Source: Actinobacillus genomosp. 2 (GTDB taxonomy: Bacteria > Pseudomonadota > Gammaproteobacteria > Enterobacterales > Pasteurellaceae). Taken from it: DNA of 64,000 nucleotides. Below, piece after piece: positions 31,501 to 41,511 of this stretch. The DNA is taken from assembly GCF_029773605.1 (NCBI RefSeq), contig NZ_CP103807.1:496001-560000 (forward strand), read 5' to 3'. The position numbers and the translations under genes are program-made. Below the pieces are notes generated by a model. The model was not told the origin of the DNA. It made no database searches and saw nothing but the letters and a program-made list of their open reading frames with translations. Position 1 is the first letter of the stretch. Every line of letters begins with the position of its first letter.

Positions 31501-31608
31501 CTGATAAATTTCCCGTTTAGGGTACAAGACGGCTATGGCAAAAGTCCTTATCAAGAAATGTTTGAAGGGAAAATTACAGGCGATAAAATCTATTTCTGTA
31601 GAAGTTAG
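31501..31608 (+). pseudogene. Possible short gene remnant upstream of purR
   Basis: In one frame the stretch reads FRVQDGYGKSPYQEMFEG then KITGDKIYFCRS before a stop, which looks protein-like, but there is no start codon or ribosome site and the rest of the gene is missing. I know no family for it. The remainder of 31348-31707 is A+T-rich and holds nothing else that I can support; the purR promoter must lie at its left end. Confidence 0.2.
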
Positions 31609-31707
31609 AAAACTAATCAAAATCTCAAATTTTTTCTGAACAATTAATTAAGGGGGGGCTAGTTATCTAGGAATGTTCCATATATTTTAATTGTGAAGTG
31701 AGTAGTT

Positions 31708-31998
31708 ATGTTTAATCTAATCAATATTCTTATTTTATGCACTCTTTGTTATTATAGTGTTATTGGATATATGATATTAAGCGATAAAATAGAACTATTT
31801 TCTTTTGAATGGATTATTCTAACTCTCATTTGGGGGACTATATCATTTATACTTAGCATACCGTTTATCGGAATTATTGGTTCGGTTATTATTTTGATTA
31901 GTCATTGCATAATAATATTATATAAATTGAGCGTTCGGCTATATAAGTTAATTTTTTTGGTGCTAAAGACAGTCTATAAATTATCAAAAAATAACTAA
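31708..31998 (+). CDS. Small hydrophobic membrane protein (96 aa)
   Basis: Two to three hydrophobic segments (NILILCTLCYYSVIGYMIL, WIILTLIWGTISFILSI, IIGSVIILISHCIIILY) and a basic C-terminus (LVLKTVYKLSKNN). No recognised family. Very A+T-rich and with only a weak ribosome site (AAGTGAG), so it may be a real orphan or chance. Confidence 0.4.
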   Translation: MFNLINILILCTLCYYSVIGYMILSDKIELFSFEWIILTLIWGTISFILSIPFIGIIGSVIILISHCIIILYKLSVRLYKLIFLVLKTVYKLSKNN

Positions 31999-32146
31999 TT
32001 AAATTATTTTTTCAATCAATTTATATACTAGTAATGGTTCTTAAACAAAAAATTGACCAAAAATGGAATATAAAATGAGCGATAAGAAATAACTAAAAAG
32101 GCAAGAAAAAATAAATTTATAAAAAAAGATAATGAGAAAGAATTAT

Positions 32147-32232
32147 TGGTGCCAGTGGTCGGACTCGAACCGACACGCTTTATGGGCGGCGGATTTTGAA
32201 TCCGCTGCGTCTACCGATTTCGCCACACTGGC
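32147..32232 (-). tRNA. tRNA-Leu (anticodon CAA)
   Basis: On the minus strand it runs GCCAGTGTGGCGAAATCGG to CCGACCACTGGCACCA. The anticodon stem-loop GCGGA-TTCAAAA-TCCGC places CAA at the anticodon. A long variable arm (class II), T-loop GGTTCGAGTCC, and an encoded CCA end support it. 86 bases. Confidence 0.96.
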
Positions 32233-32365
32233 TAAGGTGTGTTTTATAAAACCTTGAAAGAAGGATTGAGTAAGATTATAGAAAAATTAGCTCACTTATG
32301 CAAGGAATAAAAAGCGAGAGATTATTGTTTGGTGTAAAAAGCAACATTTGCTTAGTCTTTATAAA

Positions 32366-32398
32366 CGAAGTTATTCACATAATCTGTGGATAACTTCG
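32366..32398. promoter_or_regulatory. Inverted pair of DnaA boxes inside a 15-bp hairpin
   Basis: TTATTCACA (32371-32379) and TGTGGATAA (32385-32393, the complement of TTATCCACA) face each other 5 bases apart and extend into a 15-base stem (ACGAAGTTATTCACA with TGTGGATAACTTCGT, one T-G wobble). Both match the DnaA-box consensus. It lies in the gene-free 240 bases between tRNA-Leu and the xseA stop. No T-run on either side, so it is not an ordinary terminator. Confidence 0.6.
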
Positions 32399-32475
32399 TG
32401 AACAACATCGCTTAAAAGTCAGTAACATTTTGATTTTTAAAAAGAAAAATTATTACTATTGAGTTCGGTTGTATT

Positions 32476-33939
32476 TTAATCAATTAATTCAACAATTTCA
32501 CTTACTATTTTTCCTTGTGAAAGTTTAGTCGTAATTTGATCTCCAATTTCAAGATTATATGTAGAACTTAAGATTTTTCCCTGAGAGGTTTGAGTGACGG
32601 AATAGCCTCTTGCTAGAATTTTTAAAGGGCTTAAACCATCTATTTTTGTACAAAGATCTTGAAATTTTTGTTGCTCTTTTGTGAGTTTTTTATCCATTGC
32701 AAACTGAAGTCGTTGTGCTAACTGGGCATATTGTTGGTTTTTCTGTACCACATAATGTGGCAATGGATTACGTTTTACTTGCTCAGTAATATGTTTCCAC
32801 TGGTGTTGTTTTCGGATTAACGTTTGTTCTATCGCTTGAGTCAAACGATATTTTATCTGCTTTAATTGTATTTGTTGCTGATGTAACTGACGCTGTGGGT
32901 GTTGATTAGTTAAGCGTAGTAACAATTGTTCGAGTTTTTGCTTTTCGGTCAAATAAGTTTTATGTATCGCACTTTCTAAACGATAACTAAATTGAGCTAA
33001 TCGTTGTTGCTGCATTTGTACTTGGCGAGCAGGATGCTGTGCGTTTAAACGTAATTTTAAATGTTCGAATTGTGTTTGTTTATCTGTCCACAAGCGGTCA
33101 AAAGCGAGGCTTAATTTGTCAAATTGATGTTGTAGCTGGCGAACTAATTCTTGTTGATCTCGGCTAACCAATTCTGCTGCGGCAGAAGGGGTTGGAGCTC
33201 TTAGATCTGAGACAAAATCGGCAATCGTCACATCGGTTTCGTGTCCTACCGCACTAATAATCGGAATACCTGAACGGAAAATGGCGTGAGCCACTGCTTC
33301 TTCATTAAAACACCACAAGTCTTCAAGCGAACCGCCACCTCGTCCAACAATTAATACATCACATTCTCGGCGACGATTAGCTAAATCAATAGTATTTACA
33401 ATATCCTGTGTTGCTTCTTTGCCTTGTACCAATGTTGGATAAATAATAATAGCTAAGCTAGGATCTCGGCGTTTTAGAATATTTAAAATATCCTGTAATG
33501 CTGCACCGCTTGAAGAGGTAATAATACCGACTCGCTTAGCAAAAGGCGGAATGGCTTTTTTCTTTTCTTGTGCAAAAAGTCCTTCGGCGGCTAGTTTCAT
33601 TTTTAATTGTTCAAATTGCTGCTGTAACAAGCCGTCACCGGCAGGTTGCATACTTTCAATAATGATTTGATAGTCACCACGAGGCTCATATAAACTGACA
33701 CTAGCACGCACCAACACTTGCATACCATTTTGCGGGCGAAAAGTGACGCGTTGGTTTTTCATTCTAAACATTGCACCACGCACTTGGGCGTTTTCGTCTT
33801 TAAGGGTGAGATACCAATGTCCGGAAACGGGTTGACTAAAATTGGAAATTTCGCCGGTTAGCCAAACTTGGCCTAATTCCATTTCAAGTAAATTGCGTAC
33901 TGAATAGTTAAGTTGTGTGATGGTTAGAATATTGTTCAT
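32476..33939 (-). CDS. xseA: Exodeoxyribonuclease VII large subunit
   Basis: 487 residues from the ATG at 33939, which gives the family start [17 protein letters not shown]; the frame is open another 35 codons upstream without support. N-terminal OB-fold ([24 protein letters not shown]), catalytic region ([62 protein letters not shown]), then a long coiled coil rich in Gln and the C-terminal LARGYSVT. Partner XseB is at 22492-22716. Confidence 0.96.
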   Translation of the reverse strand: MNNILTITQLNYSVRNLLEMELGQVWLTGEISNFSQPVSGHWYLTLKDENAQVRGAMFRMKNQRVTFRPQNGMQVLVRASVSLYEPRGDYQIIIESMQPAGDGLLQQQFEQLKMKLAAEGLFAQEKKKAIPPFAKRVGIITSSSGAALQDILNILKRRDPSLAIIIYPTLVQGKEATQDIVNTIDLANRRRECDVLIVGRGGGSLEDLWCFNEEAVAHAIFRSGIPIISAVGHETDVTIADFVSDLRAPTPSAAAELVSRDQQELVRQLQHQFDKLSLAFDRLWTDKQTQFEHLKLRLNAQHPARQVQMQQQRLAQFSYRLESAIHKTYLTEKQKLEQLLLRLTNQHPQRQLHQQQIQLKQIKYRLTQAIEQTLIRKQHQWKHITEQVKRNPLPHYVVQKNQQYAQLAQRLQFAMDKKLTKEQQKFQDLCTKIDGLSPLKILARGYSVTQTSQGKILSSTYNLEIGDQITTKLSQGKIVSEIVELID

Positions 33940-34030
33940 ATCTAGCAAGTGGTTGAGGATTTTGGGAAAGTTTACTGGTAAACGAAGATAAGGTGCAAGC
34001 GGTAAATTTTCATTTGTTTTTTGCAGATAT

Positions 34031-34058
34031 AAAAAAGCCCTCAATATTATTGAGGGCT
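34031..34058 (-). terminator. Terminator of tRNA-fMet
   Basis: On the minus strand AGCCCTCAATA/TATTGAGGGCT forms a stem followed by TTTTTT, directly after the tRNA. Confidence 0.9.
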
Positions 34059-34066
34059 AAAAATTC

Positions 34067-34143
<77 letters not shown>

Positions 34144-34356
34144 TCTGTATGTGGTGCATAATACTCGGTTTTAGTTGCATTGCAAGCATAATTTCTGGAA
34201 ATGAGCTTGTTTGACTGAATTTGAAACAGAAATAGTATAAACTATCACAAATTAAGGCTATGTAAAGGATAAAAATTTAGTATCGTTTTAATCTGAATTT
34301 TGATACGCTAGCCTCTTTTCTATCAATCTTTAATCAATCATTACTTAAGGTCTTTT

Positions 34357-35454
34357 ATGAATTGGAAAGCATATAAAACGTGGGCAAAAGTCACAGCGGT
34401 TGCACTTTTAGTTGCAAGTTGTTCTTCAGATAAAGTCAACAAAGGGCAGAGCGATTATCAAGCCGAACATGCCAAGTTTGGTGCGGTGTATAAAGGTCGT
34501 CAATATATTCCGCATAATTTTGTCAGCACTCCGACAGTAGCGGCAAATGGCTCTATTGTTAATTTCCAAGACTTTTTAAAACAATTAAATAATGTACGTG
34601 CGTATGCTGATGGTATTACTGGGCGTTATGCAGGTACTTACGGTAAAGTGTCATCTTGGATTGCCTCAGGCGGAAAAGTATCAGATTTAGCTCGTTACAA
34701 TATTCATGCACTGCAAATGCGTGGTGAAGACGGTTTCCAAAACGTGTTAATGACCGGTTATTATTCTCCGGTTATTCACGCACGTCGTACACCACAAGGT
34801 CAATATCAACATCCGATTTATGCGATGCCAAGTCAGAAACGTTTTACCCGTTCACAAATTTATGATGGGGCATTAGAAGGTAAAGGTTTAGAACTGGCTT
34901 ATAGTGATTCAATGTTAGATAACTTCTTACTTGGCGTGCAGGGGAGCGGTTATGTGGATTTCGGTGACGGTCGTTTAAATTATTTTGCATATGCCGGTCA
35001 AAACGGCTTTAAATATGCGAGTGTCGGTCGTTTATTAGTTGAAGACGGTGAGATTCCAAAAGAGAAAATGTCTATTCAAGCGATCCGTGAATGGGGGGAA
35101 CGTAATCCGAATCGTGTACAAGGTTTATTAGAACGTAACCCGTCTTACGTGTTCTTTAAAAATGATCCGACTGGTCAAGTAAAAGGTTCGGCAGGCGTAC
35201 CGTTAGTCGCATTAGCATCAGTCGCTTCAGATAAAAGCCTTGTGCCGTCAGGCAGCGTGTTATTAGTTGAAACGCCATTGATCGATCGTGCCGGTAACTG
35301 GACGGGCAAACACGAATTACGTTTAATGGTGGCATTAGATGTTGGTGGTGCGGTAAAAGGTCATCACTTTGACTTATACCAAGGTATCGGTGATGAAGCA
35401 GGTCATAAAGCCGGCTTAATGAAACACTACGGACGTGTTTGGGTATTAAATTAA
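34357..35454 (+). CDS. mltA: Membrane-bound lytic murein transglycosylase A
   Basis: 365 residues. Lipoprotein signal with lipobox LLVASC (acylated Cys22). MltA barrel domain (LMTGYYSPVIHARRT, LELAYSDSMLDNFLLGVQGSGYV) followed by the 3D domain ending LDVGGAVKGHHFDLYQGIGDEAG. Cleaves peptidoglycan glycan strands at the outer membrane. Confidence 0.95.
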   Translation: MNWKAYKTWAKVTAVALLVASCSSDKVNKGQSDYQAEHAKFGAVYKGRQYIPHNFVSTPTVAANGSIVNFQDFLKQLNNVRAYADGITGRYAGTYGKVSSWIASGGKVSDLARYNIHALQMRGEDGFQNVLMTGYYSPVIHARRTPQGQYQHPIYAMPSQKRFTRSQIYDGALEGKGLELAYSDSMLDNFLLGVQGSGYVDFGDGRLNYFAYAGQNGFKYASVGRLLVEDGEIPKEKMSIQAIREWGERNPNRVQGLLERNPSYVFFKNDPTGQVKGSAGVPLVALASVASDKSLVPSGSVLLVETPLIDRAGNWTGKHELRLMVALDVGGAVKGHHFDLYQGIGDEAGHKAGLMKHYGRVWVLN

Positions 35455-35472
35455 TCTTATCGATATAAGTAA

Positions 35473-35531
35473 TAAGCGGTTTGGTTTGCTAAGTTTTTTG
35501 CAAATAACATAGCAAAACAGACCACTTGTTT
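35473..35531. terminator. Paired uptake-signal hairpin after mltA
   Basis: AAGCGGTTTGGTTTGCTA and TAGCAAAACAGACCACTT form the arms, followed by GTTTTTAG on the plus strand. It lies between convergent genes. Confidence 0.6.
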
Positions 35532-35867
35532 TTAGATACAACCGCCGCAAGATCCGCAACGCCAGTCCTCTTTGTTTACCGCCTGATAAAAATAGCGAAT
35601 AATTTCTTCTTCTAATGGCACATCTTGTTCAATAAACCAATCGCTTAGCCATTCAATATTTTCCACAATCCAATCGTCTTCATCCAAGCCTTCTAAGTAA
35701 AGCTCATCATCCGGATCCATATAGTTATAAATTCCTTTTGTGCCCATATCTTTATCTTGACGATCTTTCGGTAACGTCAGTTCTCTGCCATTGTAATGAA
35801 TAATCCAATGACCTAAACACATAACTTGTTGTTTACGGCTCCAAGCGACAGTAAAAGGGTTCGACAT
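35532..35867 (-). CDS. Conserved-looking hypothetical protein with C-terminal Cys cluster
   Basis: 111 residues, acidic, ending WRCGSCGGCI, so three cysteines within six residues could bind metal. The N-terminal half reads VMCLGHWIIHYNGRELTLPK. No family known to me. Start ATG at 35867; the ribosome site is weak. Confidence 0.75.
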   Translation of the reverse strand: MSNPFTVAWSRKQQVMCLGHWIIHYNGRELTLPKDRQDKDMGTKGIYNYMDPDDELYLEGLDEDDWIVENIEWLSDWFIEQDVPLEEEIIRYFYQAVNKEDWRCGSCGGCI

Positions 35868-36010
35868 AATTTGTACTCCATTCGTTTTTTTTTAATTTTA
35901 AAACTGACGAAAATAGGGGGATATACAACAAATGGGGTAAATGAGGTCGAATTTGATTTAGTTCAAAAGATAAAGCTCCAATAATTTGGAGCTTCACAGG
36001 GGATTTGAAT

Positions 36011-36973
36011 TTAGGCGTTGGCTAAAATTACCGCACGTTTCGGCGCAGGATAGCCTTCAATCGTTTTACTATGATCATTTGGATCGAGGAAATCTACCAA
36101 ACTTTCATTTTCTAACCAGTCCGTTTTACGTTGTTCTTCAAGTGTGGTAATGGCTTGATCAACACAACGCACATTTTTAAAACCAACCTTTTCCAACCAG
36201 TTAATTAGGCAATCTACTGATGGAATAAAATAAACGTTTTTCATCTTCGCATAGCGATCGGCTGGCACAAGACAAGTATTTATATCGCCATCAATCACTA
36301 GCGTTTCTAATACCAATTCACCACCTTTCACCAGTTGTGCTTTAAGTTGTGAAAGATGATCTAACGGCGATTTACGGTGATAAAGTACACCCATTGAGAA
36401 CACCGTATCAAAAGCAGCTAATGGTTGCATTTGCTCAATCCCAAGTGGGATTAAATTCGCACGGCGGTCATTGCCGAGTAATTTACGAACCACTTCAAAT
36501 TGGCAAAGAAATAATTCGGTTGGATCAATCCCAACGACCATTTTTGCCCCTTCTCCGACCATACGCCACATATGGTAACCGCTACCACAACCGACATCTA
36601 AAATAGTACGGTCTTTCAGCGGAGCAAGGTGCGGAAGGACACGATCCCATTTAAAATCAGAACGCCATTCGGTATCAATATGGATGCCATGCAAATGATA
36701 AGGGCCTTTACGCCAAGGCATCAGCTGTTTTAAATGATGCGTAAGCTGTTTGGTTTCACCAACGGAAAGCGGTGCGTGCGGAATAGATTCCACCTTATCT
36801 TTCAAATTAATACAAGCGGTCGAATTTGGCATAAAATCGACAATTTTTGCCCACTTGGCATAATCACCGTGCGTGGTTCTTTCCCATTGTTTTAATTGTA
36901 AAGGCAAAGTTTCTAGCCAAGTGGACAGATTCGTTGTTGCGATTTGTTGATAAAAAGGACGAAAGTCAATCAT
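36011..36973 (-). CDS. cmoB: tRNA U34 carboxymethyltransferase
   Basis: 320 residues from the ATG at 36973, which matches the family start ([11 protein letters not shown]) and length; the frame extends 14 codons further upstream without support. SAM-binding motif [14 protein letters not shown], then [13 protein letters not shown] and [16 protein letters not shown]. Uses carboxy-SAM made by CmoA to form cmo5U34 in tRNA. cmoA is not adjacent here. Confidence 0.95.
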   Translation of the reverse strand: MIDFRPFYQQIATTNLSTWLETLPLQLKQWERTTHGDYAKWAKIVDFMPNSTACINLKDKVESIPHAPLSVGETKQLTHHLKQLMPWRKGPYHLHGIHIDTEWRSDFKWDRVLPHLAPLKDRTILDVGCGSGYHMWRMVGEGAKMVVGIDPTELFLCQFEVVRKLLGNDRRANLIPLGIEQMQPLAAFDTVFSMGVLYHRKSPLDHLSQLKAQLVKGGELVLETLVIDGDINTCLVPADRYAKMKNVYFIPSVDCLINWLEKVGFKNVRCVDQAITTLEEQRKTDWLENESLVDFLDPNDHSKTIEGYPAPKRAVILANA

Positions 36974-37088
36974 AGAAATTTTTGTGTCATTAAAATAAAG
37001 CCGACATTCTAGCAAAATTTGTAAAAAAATCTAAAAATTTAACCGCTTGATGGGGAAGAGTTGAAGCACAGGATAGGCTGATATATAA

Positions 37089-37110
37089 ATGGTGGACTTT
37101 TGCCCACCAT
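37089..37110 (-). terminator. Terminator after ycaO
   Basis: ATGGTGG and CCACCAT around ACTTTTGC form a stem followed, on the minus strand, by TTTATATAT. Confidence 0.7.
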
Positions 37111-37121
37111 TTTAAGAACGA

Positions 37122-38885
37122 TTAACGAGCAATCGGATTTACTTTCGCTACCTGTAATTTACGGTACGCATCCAGTAATTTCTGATGTGCAGTCATATTT
37201 TCGAGGGATTCGTCCGATGCAGTTAAACCGTGGAACGGATTGCCTCCGTTTACGGCATTCCAAGCAAATTCAACCGCTTGCTTGCCGTACATTTTTTCAA
37301 ATACCATACGGTATTGTTCCGCATCACGTTCTTTGTCTAAGAATAATTCAATCGATTGAATTAAGCAGCGATAATAATTATTACGTTCCGCTGAGAATAC
37401 GCTCGCATTCATATTTGCTGTCCAGTTTGCCCAGTCTAACGCTTGCTCTAAGTTGCCTAACGCTAAATGCAGCATCGATTTAAGCTCACCGATACGTAAG
37501 GTTTGCATTGCAGAACCTTTTTCCGCCACTAAACCGATAAACTCTCGCACACGAGTTAAATCATCAATACCTTGTTCATCTAATTCATCAAGAAGTTCTT
37601 GATAAGTTTCACGATCGTGATGGAAATGAGGCAGATCTAACAAGATTTCACGCCAATCCATACCCATATTGTTATTTGCATAAATTAAATCATCACTTGG
37701 GTAGATATTCGACATACCCGGTGCAAGAATACGACAAGCGTACACGCCTAAATGCTCATAATCCATAATATAAACCGGTTGCTCGTGCTTATTAAAGATT
37801 GCCATCATATTGGCAAATTCTTGCTCGGTTGTACCTGAGAAATCCCAATGAACGAAGTCATAATCTGCATCTTTCTTGAAAAGATCCCAAGAAATTAGAC
37901 CGCTTGAATCAATAAAGTGCGTTTCAAGGTTAGCGTGATCCGCCACATCTTCATTATTAAATGAAGGCGGAGCAAACACATCTAAATCTTTTAAGCTACG
38001 ACCTTGTAATAACTCGGTTACTGTACGCTCGAATGCGACTTGGAAATTCGGGTGTGCACCGAATGAAGCGAAACAAGTCCCGTTATTCGGATTTAACAAA
38101 ATCACACAAATAACCGGGAATTCACCGCCTAATGATGCGTCATAGCATAAAATCGGGAAGCCTTCTTGTTCGAGTTTTTCGATAGATGCTTTGATTGTCG
38201 GATAACCGTCAATCACGCTTTGTGGAATTTCTGGCAAGCTGATTGCTTCAGTGATAATACGGTTTTTCACAAAACGTTCGAATACTTCCGACAAACCCTG
38301 TACACGTGCTTCGTTTTTTGTATTACCTGCCGACATACCGTTTGAAACAAATAAGTTACCGATAATGCTTTGCGGAATATACACGGTTTGGTTATCCGAT
38401 TGGCGTACATAAGGTAAGGTTACAATCCCACGATCGTAATTTCCGGATTGAAGATCAACTAATAATTCCGGCGTAAGCTCACCATTCGGATCGAAATATT
38501 CCCATAAATAATCGTCCATCATATCCGCTGGCGGTAATACGTCATCTTCGATTGGGAACCATTTCTCACTCGGATAATGAACGAATTTACTATTGGCGAT
38601 TTCTTGACCTAAATAAAAATCTGCCCAAAAGTAATTGGTGGATAAACGCTCAAAATACTCGCCTAATGCCGAAGCTAAAGCTGCTTTTTTGCTTGCACCT
38701 TTACCATTTGAGAAACATTGTGGGCAATCTGCATCGCGAATATGTACCGACCACACATTCGGCACCGGGTTTAACCAAGATGCTTCTTCAATGTTAAAGC
38801 CTAAAGTTTTTAATTTATGTTGAAAGGTAGAAATGCTGTCCTCAAGTGCAGCATCTTTACCGGTAATAAAAGTTTGTTCTGACAT
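37122..38885 (-). CDS. ycaO: YcaO, accessory factor for ribosomal protein S12 methylthiolation
   Basis: 587 residues from the ATG at 38885 (AAAGG upstream), the E. coli YcaO length; the frame runs 29 codons further upstream without support. YcaO-fold ATP-binding core: SNGKGASKKAALASALGEYFERLS, SNGMSAGNTKNEARVQGLSEVFERFVKN. YcaO enzymes phosphorylate amide backbones; this member aids RimO-dependent modification of S12. The C-terminal third is a helical repeat region (GNLEQALDWANWTANMN). Confidence 0.94.
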   Translation of the reverse strand: MSEQTFITGKDAALEDSISTFQHKLKTLGFNIEEASWLNPVPNVWSVHIRDADCPQCFSNGKGASKKAALASALGEYFERLSTNYFWADFYLGQEIANSKFVHYPSEKWFPIEDDVLPPADMMDDYLWEYFDPNGELTPELLVDLQSGNYDRGIVTLPYVRQSDNQTVYIPQSIIGNLFVSNGMSAGNTKNEARVQGLSEVFERFVKNRIITEAISLPEIPQSVIDGYPTIKASIEKLEQEGFPILCYDASLGGEFPVICVILLNPNNGTCFASFGAHPNFQVAFERTVTELLQGRSLKDLDVFAPPSFNNEDVADHANLETHFIDSSGLISWDLFKKDADYDFVHWDFSGTTEQEFANMMAIFNKHEQPVYIMDYEHLGVYACRILAPGMSNIYPSDDLIYANNNMGMDWREILLDLPHFHHDRETYQELLDELDEQGIDDLTRVREFIGLVAEKGSAMQTLRIGELKSMLHLALGNLEQALDWANWTANMNASVFSAERNNYYRCLIQSIELFLDKERDAEQYRMVFEKMYGKQAVEFAWNAVNGGNPFHGLTASDESLENMTAHQKLLDAYRKLQVAKVNPIAR

Positions 38886-39149
38886 GGTAATACCTTTGAC
38901 TTGTCGTAAAAAATCGCAACATTCTAGCAAAAATCCCCACAGATAAGTAAATTTTTTGTGAGATTTCTGCATAAAGACCCGTATTCATAATCCGGAAAAA
39001 AGTGATTATAAGCGATTGAATTTTCTTTGAATTTTGCAAGTAAAATTTGTGTTTGATTTAAGTTAAGAAAATATCATCTGAAATATATACAAGGAAACGG
39101 GTTGGCGGTAGTATCCCTTACATTAGGAAAGAAATATTGAAGGAATAAA

Positions 39150-41438
39150 ATGGAAGACTATACAATTCACCCTTTTTACGCTCATTCGGGGAAGCTTTCT
39201 GATCATTCAGATTGGCAAACCTTACTCTGCCACGCCAATAATGTCGGGTTACTTGCTGCTGAATTTGCTGCACCCTTCGCTTCACAAGAGATTGCTCGCT
39301 GCACGGGGCTATTGCACGATTTAGGCAAATATAGTGAACGTTATCAAAATCGTTTACACGGTGGAGAAAGGGTAAATCATTCCACTGCCGGCGCAAAAAT
39401 TGCGGTAGATCGTTGGGGACCGCTGGGCAAAATGATGGCGTTTTGTATCGCAGGCCACCATGCAGGTTTGGCTAATGGTTCTGGAGAAGGGAAAAATCGT
39501 TCTACACTCACACAACGTCTGCAAGAACAATTTGGTCATGGCCATAAAGATCTACCGTTGCTTGATCCTATTTGGCAGCAAGAGCTTAATTTGCCTGAAA
39601 AAGTCCCCTTACCGCCTTTAAAACCCTCTAAAAACGAACCTTTCTTTTCTTACGCCTTTTTTATTCGAATGCTTTATTCCTGTCTTGTTGATGCCGATTT
39701 TCTTGATACGGAAGCCTTTTATACCAATCTCGAAAAAAGACCGCTTGAACGAGGAAATTACCCAAATTTAACCGCACTTCATCAACAATTTAATCAATTT
39801 ATTGCACAGTTTAGGGAACGGATTGCCACTCAAACGCCTAATACGCAGGAGGCACAACGCAAAGCAGAGGTAAATCGCTTGCGGAGTGAAATTTTGGATT
39901 ATGCGGTTACTCAAGCAACGCAAGAAATAGGCTTATTTTCTCTGACCGTACCAACGGGTGGTGGCAAAACCTTTACCTCAATGGCATTTGCTCTTGAACA
40001 CGCCAAACAGCACGGTTTACGCCGAATTATCTACGTTATTCCGTTTACTAGCATTATTGAGCAAAATGCGGCGGAATTTCGCAAAGCTTTTGGCGAGCTG
40101 GGAGAAGAGGCGGTATTGGAACATCACATCACTTTTGATCACGATAACCTGTCTGATAAATCAAGCCGAGATAAGCTGAAACTAGCATCGGAAAATTGGG
40201 ATGCACCGATTGTCGTCACCACAGCAGTGCAATTCTTTGAAAGTTTATTTGCCGACCGTTCTTCACGCTGTCGCAAATTGCATAATATTGCTGGTAGTGT
40301 AATTATTCTGGACGAATCCCAAATGCTACCGCTGAATTTGTTACGCCCAATTATGGCAGCGATTGATGAATTGGCTCGCAATTATCAATGCTCTGTTGTG
40401 TTATGTACCGCTACACAACCGGCAATTCACCAAGCAAATGGTTTCTATAAAGGGTTTGAGAATGTGCGAGAAATTGCACCAAATCCAACCGCACTTTTTG
40501 AAAAGTTAAAACGTACTACGGTAAAGCATATCGGTATTCAAACAGATGCGGAGCTGCAAACCAAACTCGCAGATAACCCACAAATGCTGATAATCGTTAA
40601 TAACCGCCGTCATGCCCGAGCCTTATATGATTCAGCGAAACATTTAGACGGTACTTATCATCTCACCACACTAATGTGTGCTAAACACCGCTCGCAAATA
40701 TTAGAAGAAATCCGACTTCGTTTAAAACAAACTCTACCTTGCCGAGTGATTGCCACTTCTTTAATTGAAGCGGGTGTCGATGTGGACTTCCCTTTGGTAA
40801 TGCGTGCCGAAGCAGGGCTAGATTCAGTGGCTCAAGCAGCAGGGCGTTGCAACCGAGAAGGAAAACGTTTAGCAGAAGAAAGCAATGTTTGGGTTTTTCA
40901 ACCTGAAGAACAATGGAAAGCACCACCAGAGTTAGGCTTGCTTTCTAGCTGTATGCGTTCAACGGTACACATTCATGCAGAAGATCTGATTTCTCCACAA
41001 GCAATCAATCATTATTTCCAAGCAGTGTATGAGGCGAAAGGAAAAGAACTGGATAAAAAAGGGATTTTAGAAGCTTGCTATAAAGCAGGACAAAGCCTTA
41101 ATTTCCCATTCCAAAAAATAGCAGATGATTTCCGAATGATCACAAGCCACTTAATTCCGGTGATTATCCCTTTCGACCAAGAAGCAAAAAACTTTATTGA
41201 CCACTTACGCTATGCGGATCAAGTGGGTGGTATTTTAAGAAAACTCCAACCTTACACTGTGCAAGTGCCAGAGAAAGCATTAGCCGAACTTTATCAGGCA
41301 GGCAGAGTTGAAGCGATTAATGAAACCAACTTTGGTAAACAGTTTTACTCTTTAATTGGAATGGATTTGTATGATGAGGTGGCGGGGGTGAGTTGGGAGA
41401 ATGTGGAGTTTTTGAGAGGAGAAATGTTAGCAATTTAG
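39150..41438 (+). CDS. cas3: CRISPR helicase-nuclease Cas3 (type I-C)
   Basis: 762 residues. N-terminal HD nuclease (HANNVGLLAAEFA, LLHDLGKYSERYQ near residues 54-66, HHAGLANG), then SF2 helicase: Walker A TVPTGGGKTFTSMAFALEHA near residue 266, DExx box ILDESQMLP near 387, LCTATQPA and the ALRT-type AAGRCNREGKR. Degrades target DNA recruited by Cascade. First gene of the operon. Confidence 0.97.
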   Translation: MEDYTIHPFYAHSGKLSDHSDWQTLLCHANNVGLLAAEFAAPFASQEIARCTGLLHDLGKYSERYQNRLHGGERVNHSTAGAKIAVDRWGPLGKMMAFCIAGHHAGLANGSGEGKNRSTLTQRLQEQFGHGHKDLPLLDPIWQQELNLPEKVPLPPLKPSKNEPFFSYAFFIRMLYSCLVDADFLDTEAFYTNLEKRPLERGNYPNLTALHQQFNQFIAQFRERIATQTPNTQEAQRKAEVNRLRSEILDYAVTQATQEIGLFSLTVPTGGGKTFTSMAFALEHAKQHGLRRIIYVIPFTSIIEQNAAEFRKAFGELGEEAVLEHHITFDHDNLSDKSSRDKLKLASENWDAPIVVTTAVQFFESLFADRSSRCRKLHNIAGSVIILDESQMLPLNLLRPIMAAIDELARNYQCSVVLCTATQPAIHQANGFYKGFENVREIAPNPTALFEKLKRTTVKHIGIQTDAELQTKLADNPQMLIIVNNRRHARALYDSAKHLDGTYHLTTLMCAKHRSQILEEIRLRLKQTLPCRVIATSLIEAGVDVDFPLVMRAEAGLDSVAQAAGRCNREGKRLAEESNVWVFQPEEQWKAPPELGLLSSCMRSTVHIHAEDLISPQAINHYFQAVYEAKGKELDKKGILEACYKAGQSLNFPFQKIADDFRMITSHLIPVIIPFDQEAKNFIDHLRYADQVGGILRKLQPYTVQVPEKALAELYQAGRVEAINETNFGKQFYSLIGMDLYDEVAGVSWENVEFLRGEMLAI

Positions 41439-41511
41439 ATTTTGTTTAATTAGAAATTATTAAGTAAATTAACCATATTATATTTAGGTCCTATTATATA
41501 AGGAAAATATT

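Noticed and set aside
31396-31620. 74-codon minus-strand ORF near purR
   Set aside because: A+T-rich, no ribosome site, no recognisable domain; the opposite strand looks more protein-like but is also incomplete.
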